Positions 45,601-57,800 of a stretch of 64,000 nt of DNA are shown piece by piece; the first letter of the stretch is position 1, and each line of letters starts with the position of its first letter. Location: contig JAULBX010002889.1 of the NCBI GenBank assembly GCA_032358255.1, positions 79,331 through 143,330 on the forward strand. Direction: 5' to 3'. Both the position numbers and the translations under genes were made by a program. The notes under the pieces were generated by a model. It ran no database searches. It worked only from the letters and a program-made list of their open reading frames with translations, and was not told where the DNA came from. This stretch comes from Heterotrichella gracilis (taxonomy: Eukaryota > Sar > Xanthophyceae > Tribonematales > Xanthonemataceae).

Positions 45601-46684
45601 TCGGGTGAATGCGGGGCCGGCAGCAAACCCTAAACCCTGAGTGCCTGAAGCCCAAACCCACCCTGCTGGCTGATACGAGGCCGAACAGTGTGCAAGCAAC
45701 CCTACACCAAGGGCAGTAAGATAATTTGGTCCCAAACCAGGGGATTAACTATTATTTGACTTTTCACTCCCCTGTAGGTCCATTCCTACTGCGTCCTCCC
45801 TGGCGACCGCACCGCCTACCTGTCTGAGCTGTGTGCGGGCCAGGGGGTGATGGTGGTGGATGAGCAGGGGGCGTCCAGGGTGGCGGTGGTGGGGAGGGTC
45901 AAGATGGAGCGGCGGCCCCTGGTGCTGGTGGAGGCGCAGACAGAGAACGGCACCAGGTGGGTGTAATGCATCTCTAAATTAAAGTGAATTCATTTTTTTT
46001 TATCATTTTTGAACGACATGCCGGGGGCGCGCACAGACAGAAAATGGCACCAGGTGAATTGAATGCAATTCCAAGTCAAGTATATTTTAATCTAAAAATC
46101 ATGCGACAGGAAATGGCAGCAGGTGGGGTTAATTCTCTTTTTAGTTTACCTGTAATTCACTTGTAAACCAATTTCCTATACAATGGTGGTGGCGTGCGCA
46201 TACCAGAAGTGGTACCAGGGGGTCAACGCGTTTCCCCATAGCACCATAAATTGTACTAAAAACCATACCAGTTTTGGGTAATACAATGTAAACCTACGGT
46301 TGCCCAGCCTATTGTGAGGCCTCTTCCCCCGCCTGTAGGCACAGCATCATGCTCCAGAACGCAGAAACAGTGCGCTTGGTGGGGCCTCAAGCACACAAGG
46401 AAACCCTTCCACGGTCCATGGGAACCCTTCCCCAGGGTTGCATCACAGCCCTTGCCAGCTCAGCAGCAGCAGTGCCAATTGGCGCCAGCTCAGAAAGTGC
46501 AGCGCCGGGTGGCACTGATTCACCTGTGGCAGTGCCAGGTGGCGCCAGCTCGGAAGCTGGAGTGGCGCCCTGGCGTGCCATTTCTGTGTCCCTGCTCCAG
46601 ACGGGTGACCTGGTGTATGTGTATGAGCAGACTGCTGCTCGGCATACAGGCATTAGCATACAGGAGATGCTTGTGGAGCGGTGA
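42658..46684 (+). CDS. Archaeal-type 3-dehydroquinate synthase (AroB'-like), plastid-targeted
   Basis: Seven exons in phase: 42658-42966, 43427-43576, 44227-44331, 44665-44817, 45068-45316, 45778-45956 and 46339-46684, giving 496 residues. About 85 N-terminal residues form a transit peptide rich in Ser, Arg, Pro and Ala. The enzyme body follows: DKVVWIQTNNK, ITTALELGFDTFVFPED, PAENLVAACQGTGARLLAVV, then GMGDRICVDVCSMMRPGEGL, LVGSFARGQFLVHSE, SRPFRVNAGPVHSYC, VAVVGRVKMERRPLVLVEAQ and the end RHTGISIQEMLVE. Archaea use this enzyme to make dehydroquinate by an aldolase-linked route; plants keep a homologue of unsettled role. An Ala/Ser/Gly-rich insert of about 50 residues lies near the C-terminus. 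Introns 2, 5 and 6 carry exon echoes. Confidence 0.93.
43690..44075 (+). repeat. Two tandem exon-intron copies (DHQS exon 2)
   Basis: The unit 43500-43690 (exon 2 3' half, donor and about 110 bp of intron) is repeated at about 43690-43880 and 43880-44075. Shared blocks: agcttggccaagc, ctgctgctgc, cttgcatgggtgacggtggc, tgtgcacagca, gagcactg. Each unit ends in TTAGGG-type words (gcttagggttcagggttta, ttaagggttttagg, ggttagggtttagggtta). Confidence 0.9.
45484..45635 (+). repeat. Two exon echoes (DHQS exon 5, 3' end)
   Basis: agctacattaacagcaggcc through gcggggccggtgcg at 45489-45535 and taggccctttcgggtgaatg at 45590-45620 copy 45278-45320. Both are followed by CAAACCCTA words and a gcctgaag block. 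Confidence 0.85.
46030..46222 (+). repeat. Three short exon echoes (DHQS exon 6, 3' end)
   Basis: Blocks like cagacagaaaatggcaccagg occur at about 46033, 46105 and 46198, beside the real cagacagagaacggcaccag at 45937-45957. Confidence 0.7.
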
Positions 46685-46748
46685 TCGGTTGGGTGAGGTA
46701 TACTGGCTTGATACATGCTTTCCTCCCCCATCCCAGGTTAACCGCAGT

Positions 46749-46753
46749 TGTAA
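46749..46753 (+). terminator. Putative poly(A) signal TGTAA (DHQS gene)
   Basis: TGTAA 65 bp after the stop codon, about 390 bp before the next gene start. Confidence 0.4.
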
Positions 46754-47143
46754 CGTACAATTTCAAGTATCGCATATGCACAACCTTGCGTGCAAGTCCT
46801 GTCACTGGCTGACGCAGTCACTGGGGCTGACCTGGAGCTAGGGTTGAAGCTTGGGAGTGCTAGGGTTTGACCCTGAGGATACTCTCCCCGTGTTTTTAGA
46901 ACCTTTATCCACCCTGGTGTGAGATGACATCATAAATGCATGACACAAAGGAAACACAACGCCACTCTAGTTTGGCTTCGTATTGCTTTATGTAACGATG
47001 GAATCTTGAGTGTCTCAGAACTGCAGGCCCGTTCCTGTTGCACCACATCGTGGCGTCCTTTCACCATGGGTACCTGCGTCTCTTTGTTGGTCCAACGGAA
47101 TGGCTTCTTACCAGTTGTGTGTTCCTAGCTGAACGCAACAACG

Positions 47144-50100
47144 ATGCAGTATCCTGACTACTCCCAGCAGCAGAGTAACCAGGGAGGTAGGCCGTTGGTT
47201 CAGCCCGTTCAAGTGGCGCCAAAAGCCATGAACCAACAGATGTATGCTTTGAACGGGTACCAAAACCAAAACCAATACCAGTATCAGCAAGCACAGCAGC
47301 AACAGCAGCAGCACCAGTTCAACGACGGCCAGTATTACGGTGGCAACGGCTATCAGCAGCAGAACGGCGGGCAACACGATGCATACGCGCAGCCGAATAT
47401 GTACCCTCAACAGGCGGCCCCAATGTACCCTCAGGGACACGCGCAGCAAGCTCTAGCAGCCTCCTCGTATCCCCAACATTCCCAGTTCGGTCAAAATCCT
47501 ACGGATTTATATGGCTTCGCTCAGCAGGACCAGTTTGGCCAGGCCAATCAGGTGAACCATGGGTTCGATGGCTTCCAGCCCTCCTATGATCAGGCCCAGC
47601 AAGTGGGGTACGGGCAAGGGGTGCAGCCGCAGGGTTACGGCAACCAGTACCAACAGCCGCAACCGACCAACCTCCAACAGGGATACGGGCAACAACAGCA
47701 GCAGCAGCAGCCAAGCGATCTGCAGCCCCAAGGGTACGGTCAAGACCAGCAGTGGGGCCAGCAACAACCACCCCAACAGGTCCCACCACAAGAGCAGGCC
47801 TTCACTGATCCAGAGAGTGGTGGTGGTGGTGTGGGTGGGGTGTGGGCAAGGGAGGGCGCAGCAGAGGTGGGGCAGGAGTACCAACAACCCCCACCACAGC
47901 AGTCCTACCCTCAACCAGGGATGCAGGAGGGCCTTCCCCAGCAGGAAGTGCTCAACCAGCAGGAGGTGCAGCCCTACCCCCAAACAGGGGTGCCGAATGT
48001 GTTTCCACAGCCCGAGATGCCCCACCACCCCTTGCCTGAGATGCACCCACCACCCCACCAGCCAGGATATGGCGACCAGGAGCCCCACGCCACTGCCCCA
48101 GTGCCACACCCTTCGCAAAACCAGCAGGAGCAACAGGATGCACAAGCCTTGCACCCTCCAGAACCCCCCGGGGTTTCCACAGGGCCCCCACTGCCGTCCG
48201 ACGACACAGGGTTCCCTCCCCTCCCGCCGGACGACCAGCCGCCCCCCTTGCCCCAAGACCACCAACACCCACAGCCACACCCACAGCCACACCCAGCCCA
48301 GCAGTACATGGTGGGTATGGACCCCCCACCACCCACCTTTGGAAACCCCGAGGGCCAGTGGGGAGGGGTCGCATCCCTGCCCTCTATAGCAGGCCCAGGG
48401 CCCTACAGCCACCCCCACCAGCACCAGCATCCCCGATCCCCCCACCTCCATCACCAGCCCTTGCACCCCTCGGCCTGGCAAGGCTACCCCCCACTCGCCC
48501 ACCCCGCCCCCTACCCGCACCCCCAGTACCCACACCCCCACCCCTGGCCACACACACCCCACCAGTTCCAGCAGCCCAACGCGTTCACCCCCCACCGGCC
48601 ACCCCTCCACTGGCAACAGCAGCAACAACAGCAACAGCAACACTTCCAGCGGCCTGTCATCCCCACCCACCACCCGTCCATCCCCAGACCCACCCTCCGC
48701 CCACACGCCAGCCCCCAGCAAGCCGCACCGGTCCCTGCCCCTGCGCCTGAAAGGGTGCCCAGCCCCCAGCCTGCCACCATCATCGACGCCACGGAGCTCT
48801 TCCTTCCCCCAGGTAGGAAGATATGTTGTGAAAGGGGGGGAATGCGTATTGCATATTATTTATAGAAAGTTGATTATAATGGATATGAGTTCCAGCGATA
48901 CAGGCAGGGCAGCAGTCAGCCCTACATGCTTGCGCCACACAGTCCTGTCTATGCACTGCTTATAAGAAATTTTGCATTTGCATCGTATCATGCTGCATCA
49001 CACAACGCAAGGCTGTTTATAAGTCTGCTCGTTGGTCTACAATTCATGTACTCGTTCATTTGACAATCCCAGGGAGGGCCAAGCGGCCCAAGAAGATCGC
49101 CATCATCCTGCGGGGCCTGCCTGGGAGCGGGAAAAGCCACCTTGCCAAGAAGATCCGCGGGTTGGAGGTGGAGCATGGAGGGGATCCCCCCCGGATACAC
49201 GCCATCGACGACTACTTCATAACGGTGAGGGTTTAGGGTTTAGGAGCACGCACTCCACCCATGTGACTGCTAACATACGCCCACGTAGCCAGCAACAGAG
49301 TAACAGAATACAACATATTAGTGAGTATTATATTCAATACTTTGATGGAATGTCCGCCGCAGCCATGCAGCTTCCGGGTGGGGCGTTTATTATCCCGGGG
49401 AGGCATGCGCATGAAGTCTTTCCCTCCCTGTGTTACTGCACACTGCACTTGCCATGCCAGTGGTATTGTAATGTGCCCAGCTAGGTGACGTGACCTGGAA
49501 GCAATGGGCCCTTCCCAGCCCCTGCTGCTTGCCTGACCATGCATCACCCCCACCACCACCACCACCCCATGGCAGGAGGTTGAGAAGGAGGTGGCTGAGC
49601 GGCAAGCACATAATACAAAAAAACATCAACATTAACAAAACACCATGTATTTCTTGCAGGAGGTTGAGAAGGAGGTGGTTGAGGGTGAGGGGCCTAAGGC
49701 TCGCAAGCGGATGGTGCGGGAAATGGCGTATGTGTATGAGGAGGAGCTGGAAGGTAAGGGGTTAGAGGGTTTGAGGGTTTAGGTATAGGGTTGCAAGGTT
49801 TGGTGCGAGAGATGGCGTATGTGTACGAGGCGGAGCTGGAAGCTGAGGGGTTTAGGTTCAGGTGAGGGGTTATGGGAATGGAAGGGAAGGGAAGGTGGGT
49901 GCATGGATCAGGGTTTGGTTATGCAGCATGTGCAAAATGGCGTTAGTGTAACCATCAAATATGCCATCACTCCTCTGAATCCTTCTCCCATCTTTTCACA
50001 GCTTCCTACCAATCCAGCCTAGCGCGTGCCTTCAACCGCACTGTGGAGGAGGGGCGGTATGCTGTGGTGGTGGTGGACGCACCCAACATGAAGCTGGATG

Positions 50101-52630
50101 ATTTCAGGGACATGTGGTCGGCGGGGCAGGTGGGTGGGTGGGTGGGTGGTGGTGGTGGGGACCAGTGGGGTGTGCTTGGTGGTGGCGGTGCGTGGATGGG
50201 GAGGGGGAGGGGGGCTTCACTTGGTGGTAGAGGAGGTTGGGTGGTGGTGGTGGTGTGGGGAAGGGGGTGGTGGTGGGTGCACCAATGTGGAGCTGGATGA
50301 TTTCAGGGACATGTGGTGGGCGGGGCAGGTGGTTGTGGGAATTGGTGGTGTGGGGAGGAATGTGGGCATGCATCTCCACTTGCAGCTGAGGGCCGCTGCA
50401 TGGACCGTTGGGGTGTGAGGGGGAGGGGGATTGTAATACATTACAGTTCCGTAGTGGCGCAAAATGCATGCATTGATCCACGTGCTGTGCAAGTCATTGC
50501 AATACATAGAATGTGTCGGCGTTGCATCACCCACCACGCGTGTCCAATTGGCAGTTGCGATGCCGCCCGACACCCACTATGAGCTTGCCCTGCCACCCCC
50601 AGCTGCTGCTCCCTATTCCACACCCATCCCCTCCCCGCCTTCCTCCGCTGCTGCTCCCCCTCCACACACACACACCCTTTCAACATACCCCCCCCCCCCT
50701 TGTTTCCCCCCCTTGCAGCGCGCCGGGTACGAGGTGTATGTGCTGCAGCCGCCAGAGACCAATGTAGATGTGTGCCACCAGCGCTGCATCCACCACCGCC
50801 CGCTGTCCGCCCTGCGCTCTCTGGCCACCACCTGGCAGCCCCCCCCCTCCTTCTACACCCTGCTGGATGTGCGCCAGCTGTTGTCGGGAAAGCGCAGGCG
50901 CCCAGCCTCCGCCATCTCGGATGTGGATATGGAGTCGGAGGAGGCGGGGGTGAGGGTGGAGGGGGGGGATGATAGCGAGGAGGACGAGGCGGTGGCGGCA
51001 GCGGTGCGCGCGCAGACCAGCAAGTGAGTGCGGGGTGGTATGTGCAGTTGCATTTTGTGGTGGATCCTCCTCAAACGCCTGCGTGACCTGCCCTGAGTTT
51101 GCAGTTTCTTTACGGGGTAAATACGTGAATACCTGTCCTGTTGCTGCCGGAGCTCCTGTAATCAAGTGAATGGCACTAATCTCTCCTTCTTGATTTCCCG
51201 TTGGGCCCACAGCTGCCTTGTGCCACACAGCGCTGTCTCGGGGTACGGTATGCTGCCTAGGGTTGAGGGTGTAGGGTCCAAACTGCCCTACATGGGCCCA
51301 TTGGAAAGCACTCATCTGAAGGTCCACTTTCCAGTTTCCTGTGCTCACCACCCCTGCAACCCCAACAGGTGGTCCTCCCTGGATGATGATGAAGACGGGG
51401 AGGCGGAGGCGACCCCCAGTCGCGGGAAAAAGCGACGTGGGGATGGCTACGGGGGCCTGACCGCTGGCCTGGATGACATGCTGAGTGGGGCAGACCAGGT
51501 GGGTGATGGTCGGGTGGGAGCAGTGGGTCAGCTGGGGGTTGTGTGGTGATCGGGGTGATTAGGAGGAATTGTGTCTCCTGCTTTCTCTTATTCATGTCTC
51601 CTGCTTTCATTTCCTAACCCCAGGCCCCCTCTGCCCGCCCACATTCCTGCTGACATTATCATGTCAAATCTAACTTCACAATTTGAGACATGTATGTGTA
51701 CCTCCCCGCAGGGCCCCTCCTCTCGCACCCCTTCCAGCGCCTCCCTGGGCAAACCCCGCAAGCAGGTCCACTGGCCCGACCAAATGGACACGCCCAAGGG
51801 TGGGGGTTTCAGCATCGGGGGAGCGTCCACCCAGCAGGTGGGTGGTGTGCGATTATGGGTGGTGGGGTGGTGGGAGGGGGAGAGTAAGTAGTTTGTTTCA
51901 CCCCCTGACGCGCTTCCCCAATCTCCTAAATGCATCCATGGCATGTGCCTGCGCCTTCCTATTTCTGATACCCCCCGCAACACACACACACACACACATG
52001 AATTCTGGTAACTTGACACTCCCCTGCTGACGTGGTTTACCCCCCTTGCAGCTTGAGACTGTGTATGTGCTGACTGGGCTTGGCCCACCACCAGACGCTG
52101 GCCACGAGGACGCACACCTGTCGTTCGCAGACCAGGTAACCCTACAACCTTAAACCCTAGACCCTTGGCTCACCACCGGACGCTGGTGACAAGGACGCAC
52201 ACCTGTCAGTTGCAGACCAGGTGGGGTGCATCACCGCACAAATGTGAAAAATGTACTGTAATATTTGGTAAGTTTTTTTTTATTATGTGTTTTTTATTAT
52301 GTGCTTAATCTGAAAATAAGGGCCCGATACTGATGAGGCAGTGGGATCTGGATACGCCAATGGCACAGCAGTGGATGCCACTGTTCACCTAGCCACATAA
52401 CCATGCGCAGTGTGTGTTGAAGTTGCCCATGCGCGCCCATGCAGTAACCACGCCCTTTGCACAATCCATCCTTTCCCTGTGCAGGTTTGAAGACAGCATG
52501 ACATTCCACAACATGAATATAAACCCTAGATCCTGAACCCTAAACCCTTGCGCAGGTTCGGGCCGACAAGCAGGGCGAGCAGCAGCACTTCCGCAGCGTG
52601 CTGTTCTCACACAGGGCCGGGAACACGTGA
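47144..52630 (+). CDS. YLPM1-like P-loop nuclear protein
   Basis: Nine exons in phase: 47144-48812, 49073-49224, 49660-49753, 50002-50129, 50719-51023, 51369-51498, 51712-51837, 52052-52135 and 52556-52630, giving 920 residues. Exon 1 encodes about 555 residues of Gln/Tyr/Gly-rich then Pro/His-rich sequence, prion-like in look. A P-loop ATPase/kinase-like domain follows: IILRGLPGSGKSHLAKKI (Walker A), IHAIDDYF, a Tyr/Glu helix, ASYQSSLARAFNRTVEEG, YAVVVVDAPNMKLDDFRDMW, GYEVYVLQPPETNVDVCHQR, FYTLLDVRQLL. This order matches the C-terminal domain of animal YLPM1 and its plant relatives, nuclear proteins linked to RNA and telomerase control in animals. An acidic/basic tail has KQVHWPDQ, resembling the PP1-binding-type end of YLPM1. 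Introns 2, 3, 4 and 8 have echoes. Confidence 0.9.
48600..48645 (+). repeat. CAG/CAA microsatellite in YLPM1-like exon 1
   Basis: A polyglutamine tract encoded by mixed CAG and CAA codons. Similar shorter tracts lie at 47295-47315 and 47690-47712, all within the coding frame. Confidence 0.8.
49570..49607 (+). repeat. Exon echo (YLPM1-like exon 3, 5' end with acceptor)
   Basis: ggcaggaggttgagaaggag then gtggctgag copies 49655-49690 including the acceptor. Confidence 0.85.
49798..49862 (+). repeat. Exon echo (YLPM1-like exon 3, 3' end)
   Basis: gatggcgtatgtgtacgagg and cggagctggaag copy 49724-49757. TTTAGGT words surround it, and GTTTAGGTATAGGGTT separates exon from copy. Confidence 0.85.
50283..50332 (+). 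repeat. Exon echo (YLPM1-like exon 4, 3' end and donor)
   Basis: gagctggatg atttcaggga then catgtggtgggcggggcagg copies 50091-50131 with one or two changes and keeps the donor. Confidence 0.88.
52165..52225 (+). repeat. Exon echo (YLPM1-like exon 8, 3' end and donor)
   Basis: caccaccggacgctggtgac through agaccaggtgggg copies 52086-52140. CCTTAAACCCTAGACCC lies at the joint. Confidence 0.85.
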
Positions 52631-54589
52631 CCCTGCAAAACCCTAAGCAAGGGTTTGTACGGGCGGCGGGGAGCTTTAGGCCTGGGTTCCCTACTGGGGG
52701 CAGACCCTGGCTCAGGGTTTTGCGCCAGTCACCTTGGCCCCATGCAGGGTGTGTCGACGGCCTTCGGGGGAGTGCAGAGGGACTGGGGAGCGGGAGAGTT
52801 ATTTCAACAGCCAACATCTGATTGCGAATGCCGCCTCGAGAGCGGCAAAGAAGGCCTTTGCTGCTGTTTAGGGTTTAGAGTTCTGTCCAGGCAGCACAGT
52901 GTCCTTCATTGCCTTCTGTTCAAGTTTTTGTTGTCAATATGGTTCTGTGTGCATTTGAAAATGTGGCCTTTGTTATGGTTTAGCTAGGCGTGTTTTGCCC
53001 CCTTTTCATGCTGCACCTGTCCCCTTTCTTGGTGAGTTCTCAAGGGGTGAGTGGTGAGTGGGATCCTATGCGTTGGGAAATTGGCAGCAGGATGGAGTAT
53101 TGGAGCGTAAATACATGGTGGCAGCACAGGAATTGAGTCTCGTCGCACCAAGGTATGGCCCCCACACTGTCTACCCTAATCATCAAGTGCACAAAATCTG
53201 CACCGGCCTGCTTGCTCACCCCCACCCCCGCTCCATCAGTAAACTCTCATCATGTTTGGTCGTTTTTATTGTTTGGTACTCCAGGAATTAAAGCGTTCGA
53301 AAGTATATCAAGAAAGGAACAGGTGATGCCTGTTAGTTGCAAATATGTGAAATGGTTGCGCCTTTTGAAGCCAGCTAGCCAGGCACCGTTTAAGGCTGTA
53401 GAGTTTAGGATATTGAGGCCACATGTAAGAGCCGGGCCGCATGCCATGCAACTGCAGGTCCACACACCAGGCGCCGCGGATCACACCACCTCAGCCAGGT
53501 GCCATACCCTACCCCATGGCGTGCCTACATCCACACGCCACCCTCAAGACCAAGGCAGGGAAGCATACACTGCGTGGCACATCCGTTCAGATGGCAACGC
53601 GATGATGGCACATGGATGGTACTGCTACACTGAAGAAGTTGCGCGCATTGAGTACTGCATATTTGTTTTGAGACATTGGGAGAAAATTGGGGTCGGGGTC
53701 TCATCGTGTTTGGTAGAGATTCAGCCACAAAATATGAGGGCGGCTCCTAAGTCGAGCACTGACTTTTGCCATTTTAGATGCAAAGTATTGTGGCATTCCA
53801 TTCTGTTAGGTAGAGTGACAGGTACAGACTGTGTGGGTTGCAACGAACCTGCCTTGTAGGTAAATTTATGTACCATGACATTGTATACCATAGGAACCGT
53901 CTTGTCCCAGCGTTTTGCTTGCTTTCAGGCTTAGTCTAGGTGTTTAGGTTTTACGGTCGGGTTTCTATTGCTTGTCTCGTGCTATTAGATCAATCAATGG
54001 CGGTACATTTTTTGTGTGGCCGCACACCATGATGCACCATTGGTTCCTGGCCTTGGTGCCGCAGTAGCTGGTGTCAACGATGGCCACCGAGTCGGTGGGC
54101 ATTGCACTGCTGGTTGCGACCTGCAGAGGGTTGCTGACTCTGCAATTGGGCCACGACTTGGTTGAGAATCTCATCTGATGTTGTAATGATTAGTGTCAGC
54201 GATATCATTAAGCCTTGGCCTTGACAATAATCTGCAGCGCTACCTGGGCCTGAATTAGATGCCAGCTGGGCTTGATGCCAAGGCTCTGTGGTACTGACTA
54301 TTTAGAGTAGCATCAAACTATCAAACCATGTAAGTTGCGACACAGTCATCTCTTCAAGTGGCAATTAGGGCACATGTCATTGACACCCGTAAATTAATCA
54401 CACGTTCCTTATTAAGGAAATTTCAAGCTTTGATCACCCGGTGGGCGGGCGGCCCACATAGTTGTCAATGACCAAAGTCCACAGCCTGTATAGGTTTAAT
54501 GTGAACACGCATTGAATGCTCAGCCTGAGGAAAGCTATTAAATGTCGTAAATTATTGCATGCATATGCGATTATTGCATGCATGGCCAT
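52631..54589. other. Intergenic stretch; one long unexplained ORF
   Basis: A plus-strand frame of 234 codons runs 53155-53859. Its composition is mixed (AWHIRSDGNAMMAHGW, EEVARIEYCIFVLRHWEK), with no domain I recognise. It may be a decayed mobile-element fragment or chance. Telomere-like words are rare after 52870. Confidence 0.3.
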
Positions 54590-54725
54590 GGCCAGGTGAT
54601 GCCATCCAGGCGCTGCGCGGCCTGAGGCAGCCTGTGGGGGATCGTCCCTTAAGCCCCGCCATCATGATGCATGGCCCCAGGTATCACGCACCCCCTGGGC
54701 TGGGGTTTGCACCACACTTTCAGCG
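54590..54725 (-). repeat. Exon echo (helical-repeat gene, last exon 3' end)
   Basis: caggtgatgcc, gggctggggtttgcaccaca, cgcagccatacctccca copies 54890-55000 (caggtgatgcc, gggggcttgcaccacacgcg, cagccccgccatacctccca) in diverged form, downstream of the stop. Confidence 0.65.
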
Positions 54726-54866
54726 CAGCCATACCTCCCAGCAACATGACGTCCCCGGATGGTCTCTGCCAATTCCCTACCTCAAGCACCGTTGCATACG
54801 CTAAACCTGATTAAACTTGGATAAATTGTCATCTTAAGCTAGCTGCTAGCTTAAGGCTTATTTGGA

Positions 54867-57800
54867 TCAAATCATCGGCAGATGATCCCAGGTGATGCCT
54901 GTCGCCCCACCAGGCCCCGCTCCGCATGCCCCCAGGTATGCACGCACCACCTCCGGGGGCTTGCACCACACGCGCAGCCCCGCCATACCTCCCACCAGCG
55001 TGGCACCCTTGCCCTTGCCCCTACCCCCACCAGGTGGGGATGATCCCTGCACTTGCATCCCCACCATCTCATCCTCGTCCCAATCTTGATCATACCCCTC
55101 CCCCTGATCATGGCACCAATTGTACCCCTGATCATGGTTCATCTCCTGATCAGAGCAGCCATCCTCCTCATCCCACCGCCGCTCCATATGCCTACCGCCG
55201 CCCCTCACACGGCTGCCACCACCACCTTCGCCTGGTGGATGCAGGGCCTCCTCCCTTGCTGCTCCCCGCACACCCGCGACTCCCCCTTTCCCTCCCCTCC
55301 TCGCCGCTCCCTTTCCTCCCCTGCCAGCTTCGTGCAAATCCTCTCCCCCTTCCCCATCCTGCGCATCAAGGCCCAGGTAGCGCTGCAGCAGCTGCTGGGT
55401 GGTGCTGCAAATGGCTTTGCTGTGCTGGTCTTGGGCCCCAACCAGGTCAGAGCTGGGCTGCAAAATCACAACATTAAACAATAGAAACCGGCAGCACAAC
55501 ATCGTTGACAATCAAAGTCGAATTTGCGCAAATAGATGACACACAAGACATATCAGAATCGTTGCATGGGGGCACAAAGCAATTCAATCAGATGATGTGA
55601 AACGAAATGCATTTTGTTCTACATTACAATGGCCGCGGGGAAATGGAAATAGATATGCATACGTATACACAAGCAAACGCAATGTTAGATCTTTTATTCC
55701 ATGTGCACCCACCAGCGGGAACCCTGCTTCAAACAGCACCGCCCATTGATCAGGACCGGCATGGGTACAATGGCCAGCGCGGCCAGTGCTTGCGCGCACA
55801 CTTGCTTGTCCTTGTCACGCGCCTTGCACAACAATACCTGCAGGGGATATAGAGGATTTGCAGTGATGTTTCAATAATTGTACACCAAGCTACAGTAAAA
55901 TTTCCCTGTCTGTTATAATCTACTGTTGCAGGTTGACCGACCGAAGCCAAACACCGCATGCAGGGTTGCACATGAGGGTAGTACAATCCCGCCAGGTGCG
56001 CAGCCAGCTTGACTGCAGCATGCGCATTCTCACAAAACGGTCTTCAAAGATCAGTTGACAGCTTGAACACAGTTGTGAATTGTCATTAGAATTCCATTTT
56101 GAAGAGGTTCTTAATTTACACCCACCTCCACCAGCTGCCGCAGCTGAGGCGAGGACTCTGGCATGACCGCCAGGCGCATAGCCAGCTTCACAACAGCCCT
56201 CCGCATGCGCACAGAGGGGTCCTTGTACAGCGTGAACGACAGCATGTCAAAGGCACAGCACCTCCACAGCTTGGCCAGGGCGGCGCCTGCATGCCCTGTG
56301 GCCTCAATGGCGGCGTCTGCATGTTGGCCTGCAACCTTGTCCATGGCTGCAAACACGGAAATATTTGTGCATCAGGAAAATTATATGGAGTTTTATTGGA
56401 AGGTGTACGAGTGGGCAGCTGGGACAATGCACGTGCCAGCTGTAGCCATGAGACAATATGCTGCGCAATTGGCTGTCACCTTTGCATTTTTTTGCATATA
56501 TCGATGTGTGCATCCGAAAACCTGGTACTTTACGTAAGTACAACCACTTGTTGAATTGCTTGTCCTCAATGCTGTGGCATTTATGCATTCAATACCCTGT
56601 ACCTTGCACTGCCTCCAGCCGCACATCCAGGCAGCAGTTGCTCTGGGGCTGGAGTATCTCTGCGCATGCCATGAGCGTCAGCCTGGAGCCATCGACAGCA
56701 TACCTCCTCATCACGTCAAGGAGAGTGCGCACCCCTGCAAACATTGAAGATTTAAATTCATATGGATTTCTAAAACATCATCACCAACAACAAGTACACA
56801 TTTTCTCTTAGTTTGTGATCAACAAAGCAAAGAGAATGGGTGAAATGCCCTGGGATGTTAGCGGAGTCATCAGTTTCAAAGTCTCACTGGGTGAGTACCA
56901 TGGAACATACCACATAATGTATGCATGGTTGCCCCCCCCAGATTGACTCTGGAAAACTCCACCACACCCTGTATATACTGCAGCAACCCACCTGCCTTGT
57001 TGCTGCAGCATGGCAGATGTATCACCAACCCAACCACCGCTGGCCAAGTCTCAGGCTGCACCAACGCGCCACACATCGCAGCCTGTGCCGCCATCATGCC
57101 CGCTGAATCTGCCTCCACCAATGTCATAGCCACCAGCTCCTCCAGCACAGCTGCCAGGTGGGCCTCCCAGGGCCCAGGGCTGGTATCTCGCCAGGTGTAC
57201 AGCAGCTGCAAAGTTTGCAGTGCACACACAAAAGAACAAGATTCAGCGCTCAGCCAAGTCTCTCAGCCATATGATTGCAGATTAAAGAACTAAATCAATG
57301 ATCAATTTGTACTTACTGGCAAAACTTGAATTTGCAATCCCTGTGCTTCATTGGATCTTCACTCGAGTGGAGCCAGCAGCCAATCACTGAGTGCAAGCTT
57401 GGCACAGTGCATCCAAGATATGTGGGCATACGGTCACCTACCATGCATGCAATTGAATGAGCACCTTGAATGAAGTACTTTTACACACGAGGATGCGTCC
57501 AGTACATCCAGCGGGCCTACCTGAAATGCCCTCCTCAGCAGCTGTTGGAGAACATCAGATTGCAGATCGTGGGATGCAGCAGCAACTGCTGCGCACTCCT
57601 GCAATGCAAAATACAACAGGCACCAGTTAGATATCAAATATAGGCTGGCAAGGCATTCATAATGGCAAGGTACTACTAGTGACATCGGTCAGGGCAGGTT
57701 TACTCCATTGTAGAGTACAATTGTACAGATGAACAAGTTCCATGTTTTGACACAGCATTCTGAACTGACCTGAGCAGCTTGAATGATTGTATCAAACGCC

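Noticed and set aside
47507-48721. Minus-strand ORF of 404 codons and overlapping plus-strand ORFs
   Set aside because: They are shadows of the low-complexity first exon of the YLPM1-like gene, whose frame joins the next exon in phase.
53525-53859. Mobile-element coding region
   Set aside because: No transposase or reverse transcriptase motif could be seen here or elsewhere in the window.
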